Source: Thermoguttaceae bacterium (GTDB lineage: Bacteria > Planctomycetota > Planctomycetia > Pirellulales > Thermoguttaceae). Taken from it: 45,880 nucleotides of DNA. Position 1 is the stretch's first letter, and each line of letters begins with the position of its first letter. The stretch spans positions 1-45,880 of the forward strand of contig JAGCAH010000020.1 of the NCBI GenBank assembly GCA_017652805.1, given 5' to 3'. The position numbers and the translations under genes are program-made. Of the stretch, positions 1-9,578 are shown piece by piece. The notes under the pieces were generated by a model that was not told the DNA's origin, did no database searches, and saw only the letters and a program-made list of their open reading frames with translations.

Positions 1-1
1 C

Positions 2-2794
2 GATTTCGACCGGCGGCCGATCGTCATTACCGAAAAGACCGACACCGCGTCGATCCCCGGATTTCGGCAGATCACCTTTTTGGACGGAGTCTCGGATATC
101 GACCCGATCTATCTGCCCGACGGGCGGATCCTTTTCTCCTCAACGCGCGAGCCGAAATACTGTATGTGCAACCGCCACATTATGGCGAACCTCTGCGTGA
201 TGAATTCCGACGGCTCAAACGTCGAACAGATCGGCCGAAACACACTTTTTGAAGGGCATCCTTCGCTGATGTCCGACGGCCGAATTCTGTACGACCGCTG
301 GGAATACGTCGACCGCGACTTCGGCGACGCCCAGGGGATCTGGGTCGCGAACCCGGACGGAACCAAACACGAAATCTACTGGGGAAACAACACGGCCTCT
401 CCCGGCGGAGTTATCGACGCGCGGGTTCTCCCCGGCTCGGACTCCGTCTTTATCTGCATCTTTTCCTCTTGCCACGACCGCCCGTGGGGCGCTGCCGCCC
501 TGGTCGACCGCCGCGCGGGGATCGACGGGAAAGACGCGGTTTTAATGACCTGGCCCCCCGAAACGCGCGAGTGGGTCGTGACCGACCCCCATCCGGCGGA
601 TCCGATCCGGCCGATCACGATCTACGACACGTTCGGCGGTTCGCCGCGCAAATTCGAAGACCCCTGGCCGATCACCGACGATTTCTTCCTTGCCGCCGGC
701 GTCGTCGAGGGGGAACAGACGGGAATATGGGGGCTCGACACCGACGGACGAATGGTCCTTTTGCACGACGATCCCGAATCCTGTTTCGATCCGATGCCGA
801 TCGCGTCTTCGACGCCTCCGCCCGTCATCGGCAACCGGGTGGATCTCTCAAAAAAGACCGGCACTTTCGTCGTCTCGAACGTCTACGAAGGTTTCGGAAT
901 GAACGGGGTCGCCCCGGGAAGCGTGAAATATCTCCGAATCGTCGAGTCGCCGGAAAAGCGGGTCTGGACCCGCGAATATTGGGAGACGACCGGAGCCCAG
1001 GCGCCGGCGATGGCGTGGAACGACTTCAACAACAAACGGATTCTCGGCACCGTTCCGGTCGCCGCGGACGGGAGCGTCGCGTTCGAGGTTCCCGCCGAAC
1101 GGTTCGTCTATTTCCAGCTTCTCGACGAAAACAAAATGCTGATCCAGTCGATGCGCAGCGGGATTATGGTTCGTCCCGGCGAAACGAACGCGTGCGTCGG
1201 CTGTCACGAAGACCGGCTTACCGCCCCCGCCTCGGCCAACCTTTCGGCGTCGTCGATCGCAAGAAAAACCGAAAAGCCGGTTCCGTGGTACGGACCGGAA
1301 CGGATGTTCAGCTATATCGACGAGGTTCAACCCGTTTTCGACAGGTACTGCGTCTCGTGCCACGATTACGACAAACCGGCCGGAAAGAAGCTCGTTCTGG
1401 CTCGGGACCGCGGCGTTGTCTTCAACGCGTCGTACAGCGCGATTCGGCTGAACGACTATGTCCGCGTTCCGGGCGCCGGTCCGCACAACACCCTAAGACC
1501 GTACGAGTGGGGCTCTACCGTCAGCCGTCTGGGTAAAATTCTCATGACCGGCCACCCCGACCCGATGATCGACCGACAGCGCCGCGAAATGGGGCTTTGG
1601 CTCGACAAGAACTCCGATCCGGAGGCGTTCGAACGGGTCGTAACCTGGATCGATATCAACGCCCCGTATTACCCCTACTACGGTTCCGCGTATCGCGATC
1701 ATGATTACGGCCGCTCTCCGATCTCTCCCGGCGCGCTCCGCCGTCTGATGGAACTGACCGGCGAAAACCGTTGGGACATTTCGCTCGACGTTTCGTTCGA
1801 CCGGCCAGAAATGAGTCCCTGTCTGGCGAAGATCGAAACCTCTTCCGGACGGGACGAGGCGCTGGCGATCATCCGTGAGGGGAAAAGCGCGCTCCGGCGG
1901 AACGACCGCGGCGAATCGCTCGACTGGCGGGCGACGTCTCCGGTCGAAATATTCCAGGAAGCGAAATACCGCGAACTCGCCCGTCTTCAGACGGACGTGC
2001 GACGCGCGATTCTCGACGGCGAGAAAGTCTTCGACCGCGATTCGACGATTTCCCTTCCCCCGCCGTCGGTCGCCGACGCCGTCGTGCGCACCCCGTCCGA
2101 AACCAATATCCCCCGCGGGAAAGAGGCGGGAGAACTTCTGGTTCTGAACCTGGCCGGTTCGGAATATCGACTCCGATGGTGTCCGCCGGGAAGTTTCGTT
2201 GCGGGAAGCCCCGCCGACGAGCCGGGTCACAACAGCGACGAAACCGAACGGGAGGTTCGTCTTGATGGATTCTGGATTCTCGAAACCGAACTCCTCCAAT
2301 CCATGTGGTGGGGGGTGATGACCGAGATCCCCGCGCCCAGCTACTTTGTCGGCGACGATATGCCGGTCGACTGGGTCTCGTGGGAAGAGTGCCGGGATTT
2401 CTGTCGTGAGCTTTCCGAAAAGGAAGGTCTCTCGGTCCGCCTCCCCACCGAAGAGGAATGGGAATACGCCTGCCGCGCCGGAAGTACCGGACCCTATGCG
2501 GGAAGCGGCAGTCTGGCCGAGACGGGCTGGTCCTGGAACGACCGGCGTTTCGCCCCTCTGGCGGCGCGCGGAAAAGCTCCGAACGCCTGGGGAATTTACG
2601 ATATGCACGGAAACGTCTGGGAATGGTGCGAAAACCTCTACGCCGACCGACGCGCCGACGGGGCGCGGGTGATCCGGGGAGGGAGCACGCTCAGCGGGGC
2701 GGCGCAGTGCCGAAGCGCCTACCGCGCCCCGTCCAATCCCCTGACGGGTTTCTACAACCTCGGTTTCCGCATCGTGATTGATCCGAGTCACTGA
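2..2794 (+). CDS. HzsA-related c-type cytochrome/propeller protein fused to FGE-sulfatase-like domain (5' partial)
   Basis: The reading frame is open to the left edge, so the N-terminus and any signal peptide lie outside the window; an internal TTG at 80 is not needed as a start. The first ~350 residues carry propeller-like repeats (for example DPIYLPDGRILFSSTREP). Two CXXCH c-type heme motifs follow (CVGCH from about base 1193, CVSCH from about base 1349), as in the hydrazine synthase alpha-related family common in non-anammox planctomycetes. From about base 2130 a formylglycine-generating-enzyme (FGE-sulfatase) fold follows: RLPTEEEWEYACRAG, MHGNVWEWCEN, RVIRGGS and a C-terminal NLGFRI. Compared with human FGE, the position of the first catalytic Cys (336) is Ser and the second (341) is Cys, so classical formylglycine formation is doubtful. 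Heme attachment implies a periplasmic or extracytoplasmic location. Substrate unknown. Confidence 0.8.
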   Translation, partial: DFDRRPIVITEKTDTASIPGFRQITFLDGVSDIDPIYLPDGRILFSSTREPKYCMCNRHIMANLCVMNSDGSNVEQIGRNTLFEGHPSLMSDGRILYDRWEYVDRDFGDAQGIWVANPDGTKHEIYWGNNTASPGGVIDARVLPGSDSVFICIFSSCHDRPWGAAALVDRRAGIDGKDAVLMTWPPETREWVVTDPHPADPIRPITIYDTFGGSPRKFEDPWPITDDFFLAAGVVEGEQTGIWGLDTDGRMVLLHDDPESCFDPMPIASSTPPPVIGNRVDLSKKTGTFVVSNVYEGFGMNGVAPGSVKYLRIVESPEKRVWTREYWETTGAQAPAMAWNDFNNKRILGTVPVAADGSVAFEVPAERFVYFQLLDENKMLIQSMRSGIMVRPGETNACVGCHEDRLTAPASANLSASSIARKTEKPVPWYGPERMFSYIDEVQPVFDRYCVSCHDYDKPAGKKLVLARDRGVVFNASYSAIRLNDYVRVPGAGPHNTLRPYEWGSTVSRLGKILMTGHPDPMIDRQRREMGLWLDKNSDPEAFERVVTWIDINAPYYPYYGSAYRDHDYGRSPISPGALRRLMELTGENRWDISLDVSFDRPEMSPCLAKIETSSGRDEALAIIREGKSALRRNDRGESLDWRATSPVEIFQEAKYRELARLQTDVRRAILDGEKVFDRDSTISLPPPSVADAVVRTPSETNIPRGKEAGELLVLNLAGSEYRLRWCPPGSFVAGSPADEPGHNSDETEREVRLDGFWILETELLQSMWWGVMTEIPAPSYFVGDDMPVDWVSWEECRDFCRELSEKEGLSVRLPTEEEWEYACRAGSTGPYAGSGSLAETGWSWNDRRFAPLAARGKAPNAWGIYDMHGNVWEWCENLYADRRADGARVIRGGSTLSGAAQCRSAYRAPSNPLTGFYNLGFRIVIDPSH

Positions 2795-2841
2795 ATCGTC
2801 CGCCATGGCCGCAAATTAGATTGAGAGGAGACAACTTCCAG

Positions 2842-4398
2842 ATGAGCAGAAGCGACACGCCGCACCGTGCGCCCTACGACGCCGCCTTCTTCCTGAAGAC
2901 GGTGATCCCCTTCGCGCTCATCTGGACCTTTGCCCCCCTTCTCTTTCTGCCGAATTACTGGCTCGATATCATCGAGCAGCTCTTTGTCGGCAAGGAATTT
3001 GTTTTGAGTACCGGAAAACATCCGGCGCTCACAGCGATCATTCTCTACCTTTTCCGCACGATGCTCGGAAACGCGCCCTTCGCGCCCTTTCTGCTCAGTC
3101 AGCTGATGATGGGAACCGTTCTCTGGACGGTCTGGCGGTTGGGACGTCTCTTTCTCGACCCGCCCCGAGCCGCCGCGGCGCTGATTGTCTCGCTGAACTA
3201 CTACTGGATGAACTTCGGTTCGGCCGACTACAACAACAATATCACCCTCATCTTCGGGTGGGGACTTTCGTTCTATTTCGGCTTGGAGGCACTCCGCACG
3301 AACCGGTGGCGCGACTGGATCGGATTAGGGCTCGCGGTCGGGATCGGACTTCATCTGAAATACACCGAGATCTTTTTTCCCGTCTCGCTGATTCTCTTTC
3401 TGGCGTGGAATAAAGAGCGCCGTCGCTTTTTGCGCAGCGGGCGGTTTTGGCTCGCCGCCGCGATCGGTTTTCTGATCTTTCTGCCCCAGACGCTCTGGAT
3501 ACTGAAAGGGAATATCCGGGCGATTCAGTACGCCCTGACGCTCGAGGGGGACGAAAACCCCGCCATTTTCCACCTCTTGTGCCCGTCGTTCTTCTCGTTC
3601 ATTCAGCTGACGTTTTGGATCCTCCCGATCATTTTTCTCTTTCCGCTCTTTTGGGGTAAGTCGAAAGAGAAAAGGTCGATCCGTCCGCCAAAAAGCGCCC
3701 TCTCGACCGAAGAGAGTTACCTTTTGGCGATGACCTTTCTGCCGTTCCTGATGCAGGTCGTCTACGCGGCCGTCAGCGCCCATTACGTTCGCCTTTCGCT
3801 CGGTTGTCATCTCTGGATTTACGTTCCGATCATTCTTCTGTATTTTTTCCCGAGTCGAAACAAAGATTCGGCGGTCAGGATAACAATCGGCTGGAATTTG
3901 ATCGTCGCCGCCTGCGTTCTCCTCGGAAGCGCGGCGGTCTCTCTGATCTACCCCCTGGCAACCGAAAAATGCAGTCGCTACCTCTTCCCCGGAAAGAAGC
4001 TGGCCGCCCACGTCGAAGATGTGTGGCACGGCCGTTATCAAGCCCCGATCCCCTGGGCGAGCGGCCAATGGTGGCTGGCGGGAAATCTTTCCGTCTATGG
4101 GAACGATCACCCGCGGGTTCATTACAGCCGCGGTCCCGATATCTTCTGCGGCGAATGGCAGGCGACCACATGGGGCACTTACGACGACATCAACCGGCAG
4201 GGCGGAGTCCTCTTGTGGGAAATCCGTGACGGGGAGCCGGAAGAACCCCCTCGGCTCCGCGAACTCTTCCCCGACGCGGTTCGCGCCGAGGACTTCTCAC
4301 TCAACGGGCTTCTGACGGCGCGGAATATCCGTATGCAGTTCGGAATGGCGATCGTCCCGCCCCCCGACGAGCCGCCGGTCAACGCTGATCGCCAATGA
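2842..4398 (+). CDS. Membrane glycosyltransferase, GT39/ArnT-like (GT-C fold)
   Basis: A 518-residue integral membrane protein with roughly ten hydrophobic segments. It begins with a short cytoplasmic tail, then FFLKTVIPFALIWTFAPLLF. A lumenal-type loop has GKHPAL, and a later segment has SADYNNNITLIFGWGLSFYF, the pattern of PMT/ArnT-like GT39 proteins, which move sugars from polyprenyl phosphate carriers to lipids or proteins on the outer face of the membrane. The C-terminal ~130 residues are soluble and lie outside the membrane. The ATG at 2842 is preferred over the TTG at 2821 because GAGAGGAG (2823-2830) lies 11 bases upstream of it. It follows the HzsA-FGE gene by 47 bases and may be co-transcribed. 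Acceptor and donor cannot be read from the sequence. Confidence 0.72.
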   Translation: MSRSDTPHRAPYDAAFFLKTVIPFALIWTFAPLLFLPNYWLDIIEQLFVGKEFVLSTGKHPALTAIILYLFRTMLGNAPFAPFLLSQLMMGTVLWTVWRLGRLFLDPPRAAAALIVSLNYYWMNFGSADYNNNITLIFGWGLSFYFGLEALRTNRWRDWIGLGLAVGIGLHLKYTEIFFPVSLILFLAWNKERRRFLRSGRFWLAAAIGFLIFLPQTLWILKGNIRAIQYALTLEGDENPAIFHLLCPSFFSFIQLTFWILPIIFLFPLFWGKSKEKRSIRPPKSALSTEESYLLAMTFLPFLMQVVYAAVSAHYVRLSLGCHLWIYVPIILLYFFPSRNKDSAVRITIGWNLIVAACVLLGSAAVSLIYPLATEKCSRYLFPGKKLAAHVEDVWHGRYQAPIPWASGQWWLAGNLSVYGNDHPRVHYSRGPDIFCGEWQATTWGTYDDINRQGGVLLWEIRDGEPEEPPRLRELFPDAVRAEDFSLNGLLTARNIRMQFGMAIVPPPDEPPVNADRQ

Positions 4399-4504
4399 AA
4401 GAGCCGTCCGCCGCGGACCGCGAAAAACGTCAATCCCTTGCCCAAGCCGCCCAACGAAGCGGCGCGGCGCCCCCGCCGAATACACGTCGGGAAAAACACA
4501 TCCC

Positions 4505-4520
4505 GCCGCGGTTCCGCGGC
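4505..4520. repeat. Perfect short palindrome GCCGCGGTTCCGCGGC
   Basis: Seven complementary bases either side of TT, lying in the 200-base gap between the GT39-like gene and the rhamnosidase gene, directly before the candidate rhamnosidase promoter. No T-run follows, so it is a poor intrinsic terminator. An operator or a simple GC-rich stem are both possible. Confidence 0.35.
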
Positions 4521-4521
4521 C

Positions 4522-4550
4522 TTGAAAATCGTATCCGGAATCGGTATCAT
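4522..4550 (+). promoter_or_regulatory. Candidate sigma70-type promoter of the GH78-like gene
   Basis: TTGAAA (4522-4527), 17-base spacer, TATCAT (4545-4550). Predicted start of transcription near 4557 gives a leader of about 43 bases before the ATG at 4600. Confidence 0.5.
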
Positions 4551-4599
4551 CAGGGAGTCGTCTTCCGTCATTTTCACTTAACCCTCCACGGAGTCAGTC

Positions 4600-7020
4600 A
4601 TGAAAAAGATCGAGCTTTCCCGCCGTCATTTCCTCGGAATGACCGCCCTCACCCCGATGGCCGCGATGATTTCCCGAGAAGCGCTCTTCGCCGCCGAAGC
4701 GGATGCCGTCCCCCGTTTCAAAGCGGCCAAACCGGTCTGGGCGTCGGAACGGGAAGAAGAAATGAACGTCTCGCTCGTCTTCTCGGCCGATATTGACATC
4801 GACGACCCCGTAGGTGTGATTCTGCGGGTAACCGGTTCGACGATCATGCGGATCCGCGTCAACAACGAGTTCGCCGGTTACGGCCCGGCGCGCGGCCCGC
4901 ACGGGTGGTTCCGAATCGACGAGTGGGACCTCTCCCGCCGCCTCGGCAAGGGGCATAACACCGTTCAGATCGAAGTTTCCGGATACAACAGCAACAGTTA
5001 CTACCTTCTCGATCAGCCCTCATTCCTGATCGCCGAGATCGAAGATACCGACGGAAACATCCTGGCTGCGACCGCCGTGTCGGAATCGGACGGCGCGCCC
5101 TCCCTCTTTTCGGCGATTGATCAGACTGGCCGCCGTCTTCAGAAAGTTCAACGGTTCAGTTTTCAGCGTCCGTTCGTTGAAGTCTACGACGACCGCCGTC
5201 CCTACGGTGCCGTGTCGCTTGCCGAGCAGCCGCCCGTTCGCTTCCTTCCCCGCCGCGTTCCATATCCCGAATTCGCCGTTCTCAGGCCGACGGCGTGGCT
5301 CCGGCGTGGGAAACTCTCCGAGCGAACCGTCGAAAAGCCGTGGCGGGATCGGAGTCTGACCCATATCAGCCCGAAACTCAAGGGATACAAGATGGACGAA
5401 CTGGAAGTCATCCTTTCCGACGAGGTACAGGCGCTCGAAACGACCTATCCCGACGACGCCGAGCCGCTCGGCGAAGGGGCGGTCTTTACCGCGTCCGACG
5501 CCCAGCTCGTCGATTTCGGCGCGAACCGTTGCGGCTTCTTCGGATTCGAACTCGACGACGTCGAGGAGGGAACCGAGATTCTCCTCACATTCGACGAAAT
5601 CCTGATGGAAGAGAGCGGAGACATTCTCTTTAACCGTCTGACAACCTGCAATGCGATCAAATGGACCCTTCGTGGGGACGAAAAGAATATCGAAGCGTTT
5701 GAACCTCAGGTCGGCCGTTACGCGAAAATCCACTGTCTGAAAGGTTCGTTCAAACTCAGAGGGTTCTACCTGCGTGAATACGCCTATCCCGAAATCCGAG
5801 AGGCCGCGTTCGCCTGTTCCGACCCGCGTCTTGAAAAACTCTTCCGGGCGGGAGTTTTGACGTTCCGCGAAAACGCGGTCGACGCGTTCACCGACTGCCC
5901 GCACCGCGAACGGGCCGGCTGGCTCTGCGACAGCTTCTTCACGGCGCGCACGGCGTTCGATCTGAGCGGCGTGACCGACGTCGAAGACACCTTCTTCGAA
6001 AACTACATGCTCCCCGACTCGTTCAAGGCGCTCCCCGACGGAATGCTCCCGATGTGTTACCCCGCCGACCATTACGACGGCATCTATATTCCGAACTGGT
6101 CCCTCTGGTTCGTAGTCGAACTGTCCGAATACGCCCGGCGCGGTGGGGATCAGGTGATCGTTTCCGGTCTGAAAACGAAAATCGAAAAGCTGATGGCGTT
6201 CTTCACTCAGTTCGAGAATTCGGACGGTCTTCTCGAAAAGCTCCGGAGCTGGGTCTTCGTGGAATGGTCCAAAGCGAACAGTTTCGTGCAGGACGTCAAC
6301 TATCCGAGCAACATGCTCTACGCGGCGGCGCTCGACGCGGCGGGAAAGCTGTACAACCGCGGCGACTGGCGGAAAAAAGCGGAGGCGATCCGCGAGACGA
6401 TCAACCGCCAGTCCTTCGACGGGGAATTCTTCGTCGACAATGCGATCCGCAAAGAGGACGGTTCCCTTGAAGTGACCCGAAACCGTTCGGAGGTCTGTCA
6501 GTATTTCGCCTTCTTCTTCGGTACCGCGACCCCCGAGTCGCATCCCGGACTCTGGAGCACCCTTCTGAACGACTTCGGTCCGCACCGCGTCGAAGAGGGA
6601 AAATATCCGGAAATTCATAAGGCAAACTCCTTTGTCGGGAACGTCCTGCGTCTCGAACTCCTCTCCCGGGCCGGTCGGGGCGCCCAGCTCCTCGAAGAGT
6701 CGGTCGCCTACAACGAATACATGGCGGATCGAACCGGAACACTCTGGGAAAACGACGGCGCTTATGCCAGCTGCAATCACGGATTCGCCTCGCACATCTG
6801 CCACGTACTCATCCGCGACGTGGTCGGGATCGCCGAGGTTGATGCGCAAAGCAAAACCGTCGTCGTTCAGTTTCAGGATTTCGCGGACCTCGACCGCGCC
6901 GCCGGCGTTCATCCGACTCCGGATGGGGCGGTCTCCCTCTCCTGGGAAAAGAGCGGCGGCGAATTCGGTTACACGCTCGACCTTCCCGACGGCTGGAAGG
7001 CGTCCGTCGCCGAGATTTAG
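4600..7020 (+). CDS. Exported alpha-L-rhamnosidase-like glycoside hydrolase (GH78 type)
   Basis: 806 residues. The N-terminus is a Tat signal: SRRHFLG followed by a hydrophobic stretch ending near ALFAAEA, so the protein is exported folded. An N-terminal beta-sandwich region (about 40-160, with GYGPARGPHGWFRIDEW) precedes a second sandwich and an (alpha/alpha)6 barrel from about residue 400. The barrel contains DCPHRERAGWLCD, the GH78 signature, with the three carboxylates at D432, E437 and D444 in the same spacing as the catalytic/sugar-binding acids of BsRhaB. A C-terminal sandwich closes the protein. Expected to release terminal L-rhamnose from glycans such as pectic rhamnogalacturonan or plant glycosides. 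GGAG lies just upstream of the ATG. A GH106-type rhamnosidase is encoded 6 kb away. Exact linkage is inferred from the family only. Confidence 0.82.
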   Translation: MKKIELSRRHFLGMTALTPMAAMISREALFAAEADAVPRFKAAKPVWASEREEEMNVSLVFSADIDIDDPVGVILRVTGSTIMRIRVNNEFAGYGPARGPHGWFRIDEWDLSRRLGKGHNTVQIEVSGYNSNSYYLLDQPSFLIAEIEDTDGNILAATAVSESDGAPSLFSAIDQTGRRLQKVQRFSFQRPFVEVYDDRRPYGAVSLAEQPPVRFLPRRVPYPEFAVLRPTAWLRRGKLSERTVEKPWRDRSLTHISPKLKGYKMDELEVILSDEVQALETTYPDDAEPLGEGAVFTASDAQLVDFGANRCGFFGFELDDVEEGTEILLTFDEILMEESGDILFNRLTTCNAIKWTLRGDEKNIEAFEPQVGRYAKIHCLKGSFKLRGFYLREYAYPEIREAAFACSDPRLEKLFRAGVLTFRENAVDAFTDCPHRERAGWLCDSFFTARTAFDLSGVTDVEDTFFENYMLPDSFKALPDGMLPMCYPADHYDGIYIPNWSLWFVVELSEYARRGGDQVIVSGLKTKIEKLMAFFTQFENSDGLLEKLRSWVFVEWSKANSFVQDVNYPSNMLYAAALDAAGKLYNRGDWRKKAEAIRETINRQSFDGEFFVDNAIRKEDGSLEVTRNRSEVCQYFAFFFGTATPESHPGLWSTLLNDFGPHRVEEGKYPEIHKANSFVGNVLRLELLSRAGRGAQLLEESVAYNEYMADRTGTLWENDGAYASCNHGFASHICHVLIRDVVGIAEVDAQSKTVVVQFQDFADLDRAAGVHPTPDGAVSLSWEKSGGEFGYTLDLPDGWKASVAEI

Positions 7021-7077
7021 CCGTTTGTCCGCTTTCGGTGCGAACCCGCGTATAAAACGCGTATAAAACCGCTTCGA

Positions 7078-8268
7078 TTGGGGATCGTTTTCGTTTTACT
7101 CTCCTTCCTTTTCCTGACCGGAGCCGGAGGGTAGCTCCCCCCGATCGTCTGGTTCGTGCACGGGATGGTTTTGGAAAACGAGTGTCACGAGCTCCCGCTC
7201 GAAAAACTCCGGCAGATCTTTCCGAATGCCGAAAAGATTGAATTGGTCGAATGGAACACCCCGCCGATCGCCAACAAGCTGAAAATCGGTGTCTACTGAA
7301 ACGATTCAGTTCCGCTCGCCGATCAGTTTGTCAATGAACTGACCAAACGGGTCAGGGAACTCTCTCCTGACGATCAGAAACGGCTTGTCCTGGTCGCACA
7401 TTCGCTCGTCGGGCGGATTGTGATCAAAACCGCAGCGCTCTACGCCCAAGAAGGGATCACCGTTCGACAGATCGTCACCGCGGGCGCCGCCATCGATAAC
7501 GACGATCCCGCCATTGCCGCGGCGATCGGCGTCTCGGGCGAAACCTTCTTCAATCTCATCAATCCCGATGACTACGCGATGGGCGCCTACAAACTGTCTC
7601 AGCGTCATTACCCGCTCGGAACCGGCTACCTCTACACTCAGCCTCCCGAGGAATTCCTCGAGGTGGTCGTCGAAGGAACCAAATCTCACCTGAGTTCGAA
7701 TTATTTTCAGCGTCTCTACGACGGTCTGGTCGAAAATCTTCCGCTCGAATACGAGGGGATCATCGTCCCCCGGGAAGGTTCGCAGATCGACTTTCCGACA
7801 ACCGGAGGATATCTCCTTTACGATTACATTACGCTCGACTCGTGCCGGGGCTGGCAACTTCAGCAGCACCGTCTGGACGGTCATTGCCGGATCATCGACC
7901 CGAGAGGGATCCGACGCGCCAGCGGACACCGCCAGGAGATGAGCTGCGCGTTTGAAAAGGTCCGCGACCAGCTCGACCGGAAAGCGAAGGAAAGCGAAAT
8001 TCCCCCTCTTTCGATCGAAGTCATTCAGGACGTCGAAACGGTTCCCTCTCCGACCATGGGGGGGCATATCTGGCGGAAGCAGCTTGACGAAGAAGCCGGT
8101 TGGAAACATCAAAAAAACATCATCGATCAGCATTGCCGGATCCTTGATCCTTCCGACATCTGCCGCGCTCACGGCCGGGAAGAAATGATGCGCGTCTCCT
8201 TTAACCGGATCCGCGAACAGCTGCGCGGCGGCGATCACTTGACGGGGAACCCCGCGCCGATACAATAG
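7078..8268 (+). pseudogene. Decayed alpha/beta-hydrolase (lipase-like) gene with two in-frame stops
   Basis: One continuous frame reads through TAG (7132-7134) and TGA (7297-7299). Before the first stop is a signal-like stretch (GIVFVLLSFLFLTGAGG). Between the stops comes PIVWFVHGM, the strand and HG oxyanion motif of lipase-like hydrolases. After the second stop comes LVLVAHSLVGRIVIK, where intact relatives have GHSxGG around the nucleophile Ser: the serine remains but the first and third small residues are changed. The frame then stays open to 8268, ending in two copies of a 42-residue motif. An annotator could call 7420-8268 as an intact gene, but that start falls after the nucleophile. 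The 5' end is uncertain; TTG 7078 is the first start codon of the frame after the rhamnosidase stop. Function of the ancestor unknown. Confidence 0.7.
7849..8223 (+). repeat. Two copies of a 42-residue motif, 249 bases apart
   Basis: Bases 7849-7974 and 8098-8223 encode 42-residue segments that align without gaps, with 19 identical positions: GW at the start, HCRI, DP, RA, M, F, and R-x-QL at the end. They form the 3' end of the decayed hydrolase gene and look like an old internal duplication. I do not recognise the motif. Confidence 0.65.
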
Positions 8269-8303
8269 CGATAGAATTGTGTCGAACGCGGAAAAGACAC
8301 TTT

Positions 8304-8332
8304 TTGCCGGGCAACATCCGATTTTGTATTTT
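8304..8332 (+). promoter_or_regulatory. Candidate promoter of trpB-gmd
   Basis: TTGCCG (8304-8309), 17-base spacer, TATTTT (8327-8332), in the AT-rich gap between the decayed hydrolase and trpB. The leader would be about 22 bases. Confidence 0.45.
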
Positions 8333-8360
8333 ATAAAAACGTAAAGAAAGACATTCCGAT

Positions 8361-9578
8361 ATGGACTACAAAACATATTTTCACAACTACCCAAACCATG
8401 AGGGACGGTTCGGCGAATACGGCGGAGTCTACCTCCCCGACGATCTCAAAAAGGCGTTCGAAGAGATCGACTACGCCTATCAGACAATCTGCCGCTCATC
8501 TCAATTCATCAACGAGCTCCGACGTATTCGCAAAGAGTTTCAGGGACGGCCGACCCCCGTTTACCATTGCAATCGTCTTTCGCGGAAAATCGGCGCCTGT
8601 CAGATTTACCTCAAACGGGAAGACCTGAACCATACCGGGGCGCATAAACTGAATCACTGTATGGGAGAGGGGCTTCTGGCCCACTTTATGGGAAAGAAAC
8701 GCCTCATCGCCGAAACGGGCGCCGGCCAGCACGGCGTGGCGCTGGCGACCGCCGCCGCCTATTTCGGGCTGGAATGCGAAATCCACATGGGGGAAGTCGA
8801 CATTGTCAAACAGGCGCCGAACGTCGCGCGGATGAAAGTTCTCGGCGCCAAGGTGGTTCCGGTTTCGTTCGGGCTCAAAACGCTCAAGGAAGCCGTGGAT
8901 TCGGCCTTCGATTCTTACCTGAAATCTTACAAAGAGAGCATCTACTGCATCGGTTCGGTCGTCGGTCCCCACCCGTTCCCGATGATGGTGCGCGATTTTC
9001 AAATGTGTATCGGGATCGAAGCGCGCGAACAGTTTCTTGAGATGACGGGGCTTCTTCCCGACGCGATTTGCGCCTGCGTCGGCGGAGGAAGCAATTCCGC
9101 CGGAATGTTTTCTGGCTTTTTGGCCGATCCCGTCGAGATCTACGGGGTCGAGCCGCTCGGCCGCGGTACGAATCTCGGCGACCACGCCGCTACGATCACC
9201 TATGGAAAGAAAGGCGTTCTTCACGGTTTTGAAAGTCTTCTCCTCCAAGACGCTGAGGGGAATCCCGCCCCGGTCTACTCAAACGCCAGCGGTTTGGATT
9301 ATCCCGCCGTCGGGCCGGAACACGCGTTCTGGGCAAAGGAAAAACGCGTCAACTACGTCACCGCGTCCGACGAGGAGGCGATCGCCGCGTTCTTTAACCT
9401 TTCCCGCTACGAGGGGATTATTCCCGCCATCGAAAGTTCGCACGCCATCGCCTACGCCATGCGGTGGGCGAAACAGCATCGCAGCGGCGCGATCCTGGTC
9501 AACTGCAGCGGACGGGGCGACAAAGACATCGACTACGTCATCGAAAAATACGGAACGGGAGAAAACTACCTCTTATGA
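8361..9578 (+). CDS. trpB: Tryptophan synthase beta chain
   Basis: 405 residues, normal length for TrpB, a PLP enzyme that condenses indole with L-serine. Signatures in order: [25 protein letters not shown] with the PLP lysine K96, [11 protein letters not shown] with the catalytic glutamate E118 (spacing of 22 as in known TrpB), the phosphate-binding loop [12 protein letters not shown], and [10 protein letters not shown] near the C-terminus. The length and motifs fit the TrpB1 class. No trpA or other trp gene is in the window, so the alpha partner must be encoded elsewhere or the enzyme works alone. Only a weak AAAGAAAG lies before the ATG. The stop overlaps the gmd start (ATGA), so the two genes are probably translationally coupled although their pathways are unrelated. 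Confidence 0.93.
   Translation: MDYKTYFHNYPNHEGRFGEYGGVYLPDDLKKAFEEIDYAYQTICRSSQFINELRRIRKEFQGRPTPVYHCNRLSRKIGACQIYLKREDLNHTGAHKLNHCMGEGLLAHFMGKKRLIAETGAGQHGVALATAAAYFGLECEIHMGEVDIVKQAPNVARMKVLGAKVVPVSFGLKTLKEAVDSAFDSYLKSYKESIYCIGSVVGPHPFPMMVRDFQMCIGIEAREQFLEMTGLLPDAICACVGGGSNSAGMFSGFLADPVEIYGVEPLGRGTNLGDHAATITYGKKGVLHGFESLLLQDAEGNPAPVYSNASGLDYPAVGPEHAFWAKEKRVNYVTASDEEAIAAFFNLSRYEGIIPAIESSHAIAYAMRWAKQHRSGAILVNCSGRGDKDIDYVIEKYGTGENYLL

Noticed and set aside
1493-2806. 437-residue minus-strand frame opposite the FGE-like domain
   Set aside because: Antisense to clear FGE-sulfatase motifs; low-complexity Arg/Gly/Val-rich product.
5020-6912. 630-residue open frame on the minus strand inside the GH78-like gene
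   Set aside because: It is the antisense of a well-supported gene; GC-rich codon use leaves few stops in the opposite strand. Its translation shows no recognisable domain.
7420-8268. An intact 282-residue gene
   Set aside because: The frame continues upstream across two stops with hydrolase motifs, so this is the 3' remnant of a longer gene.
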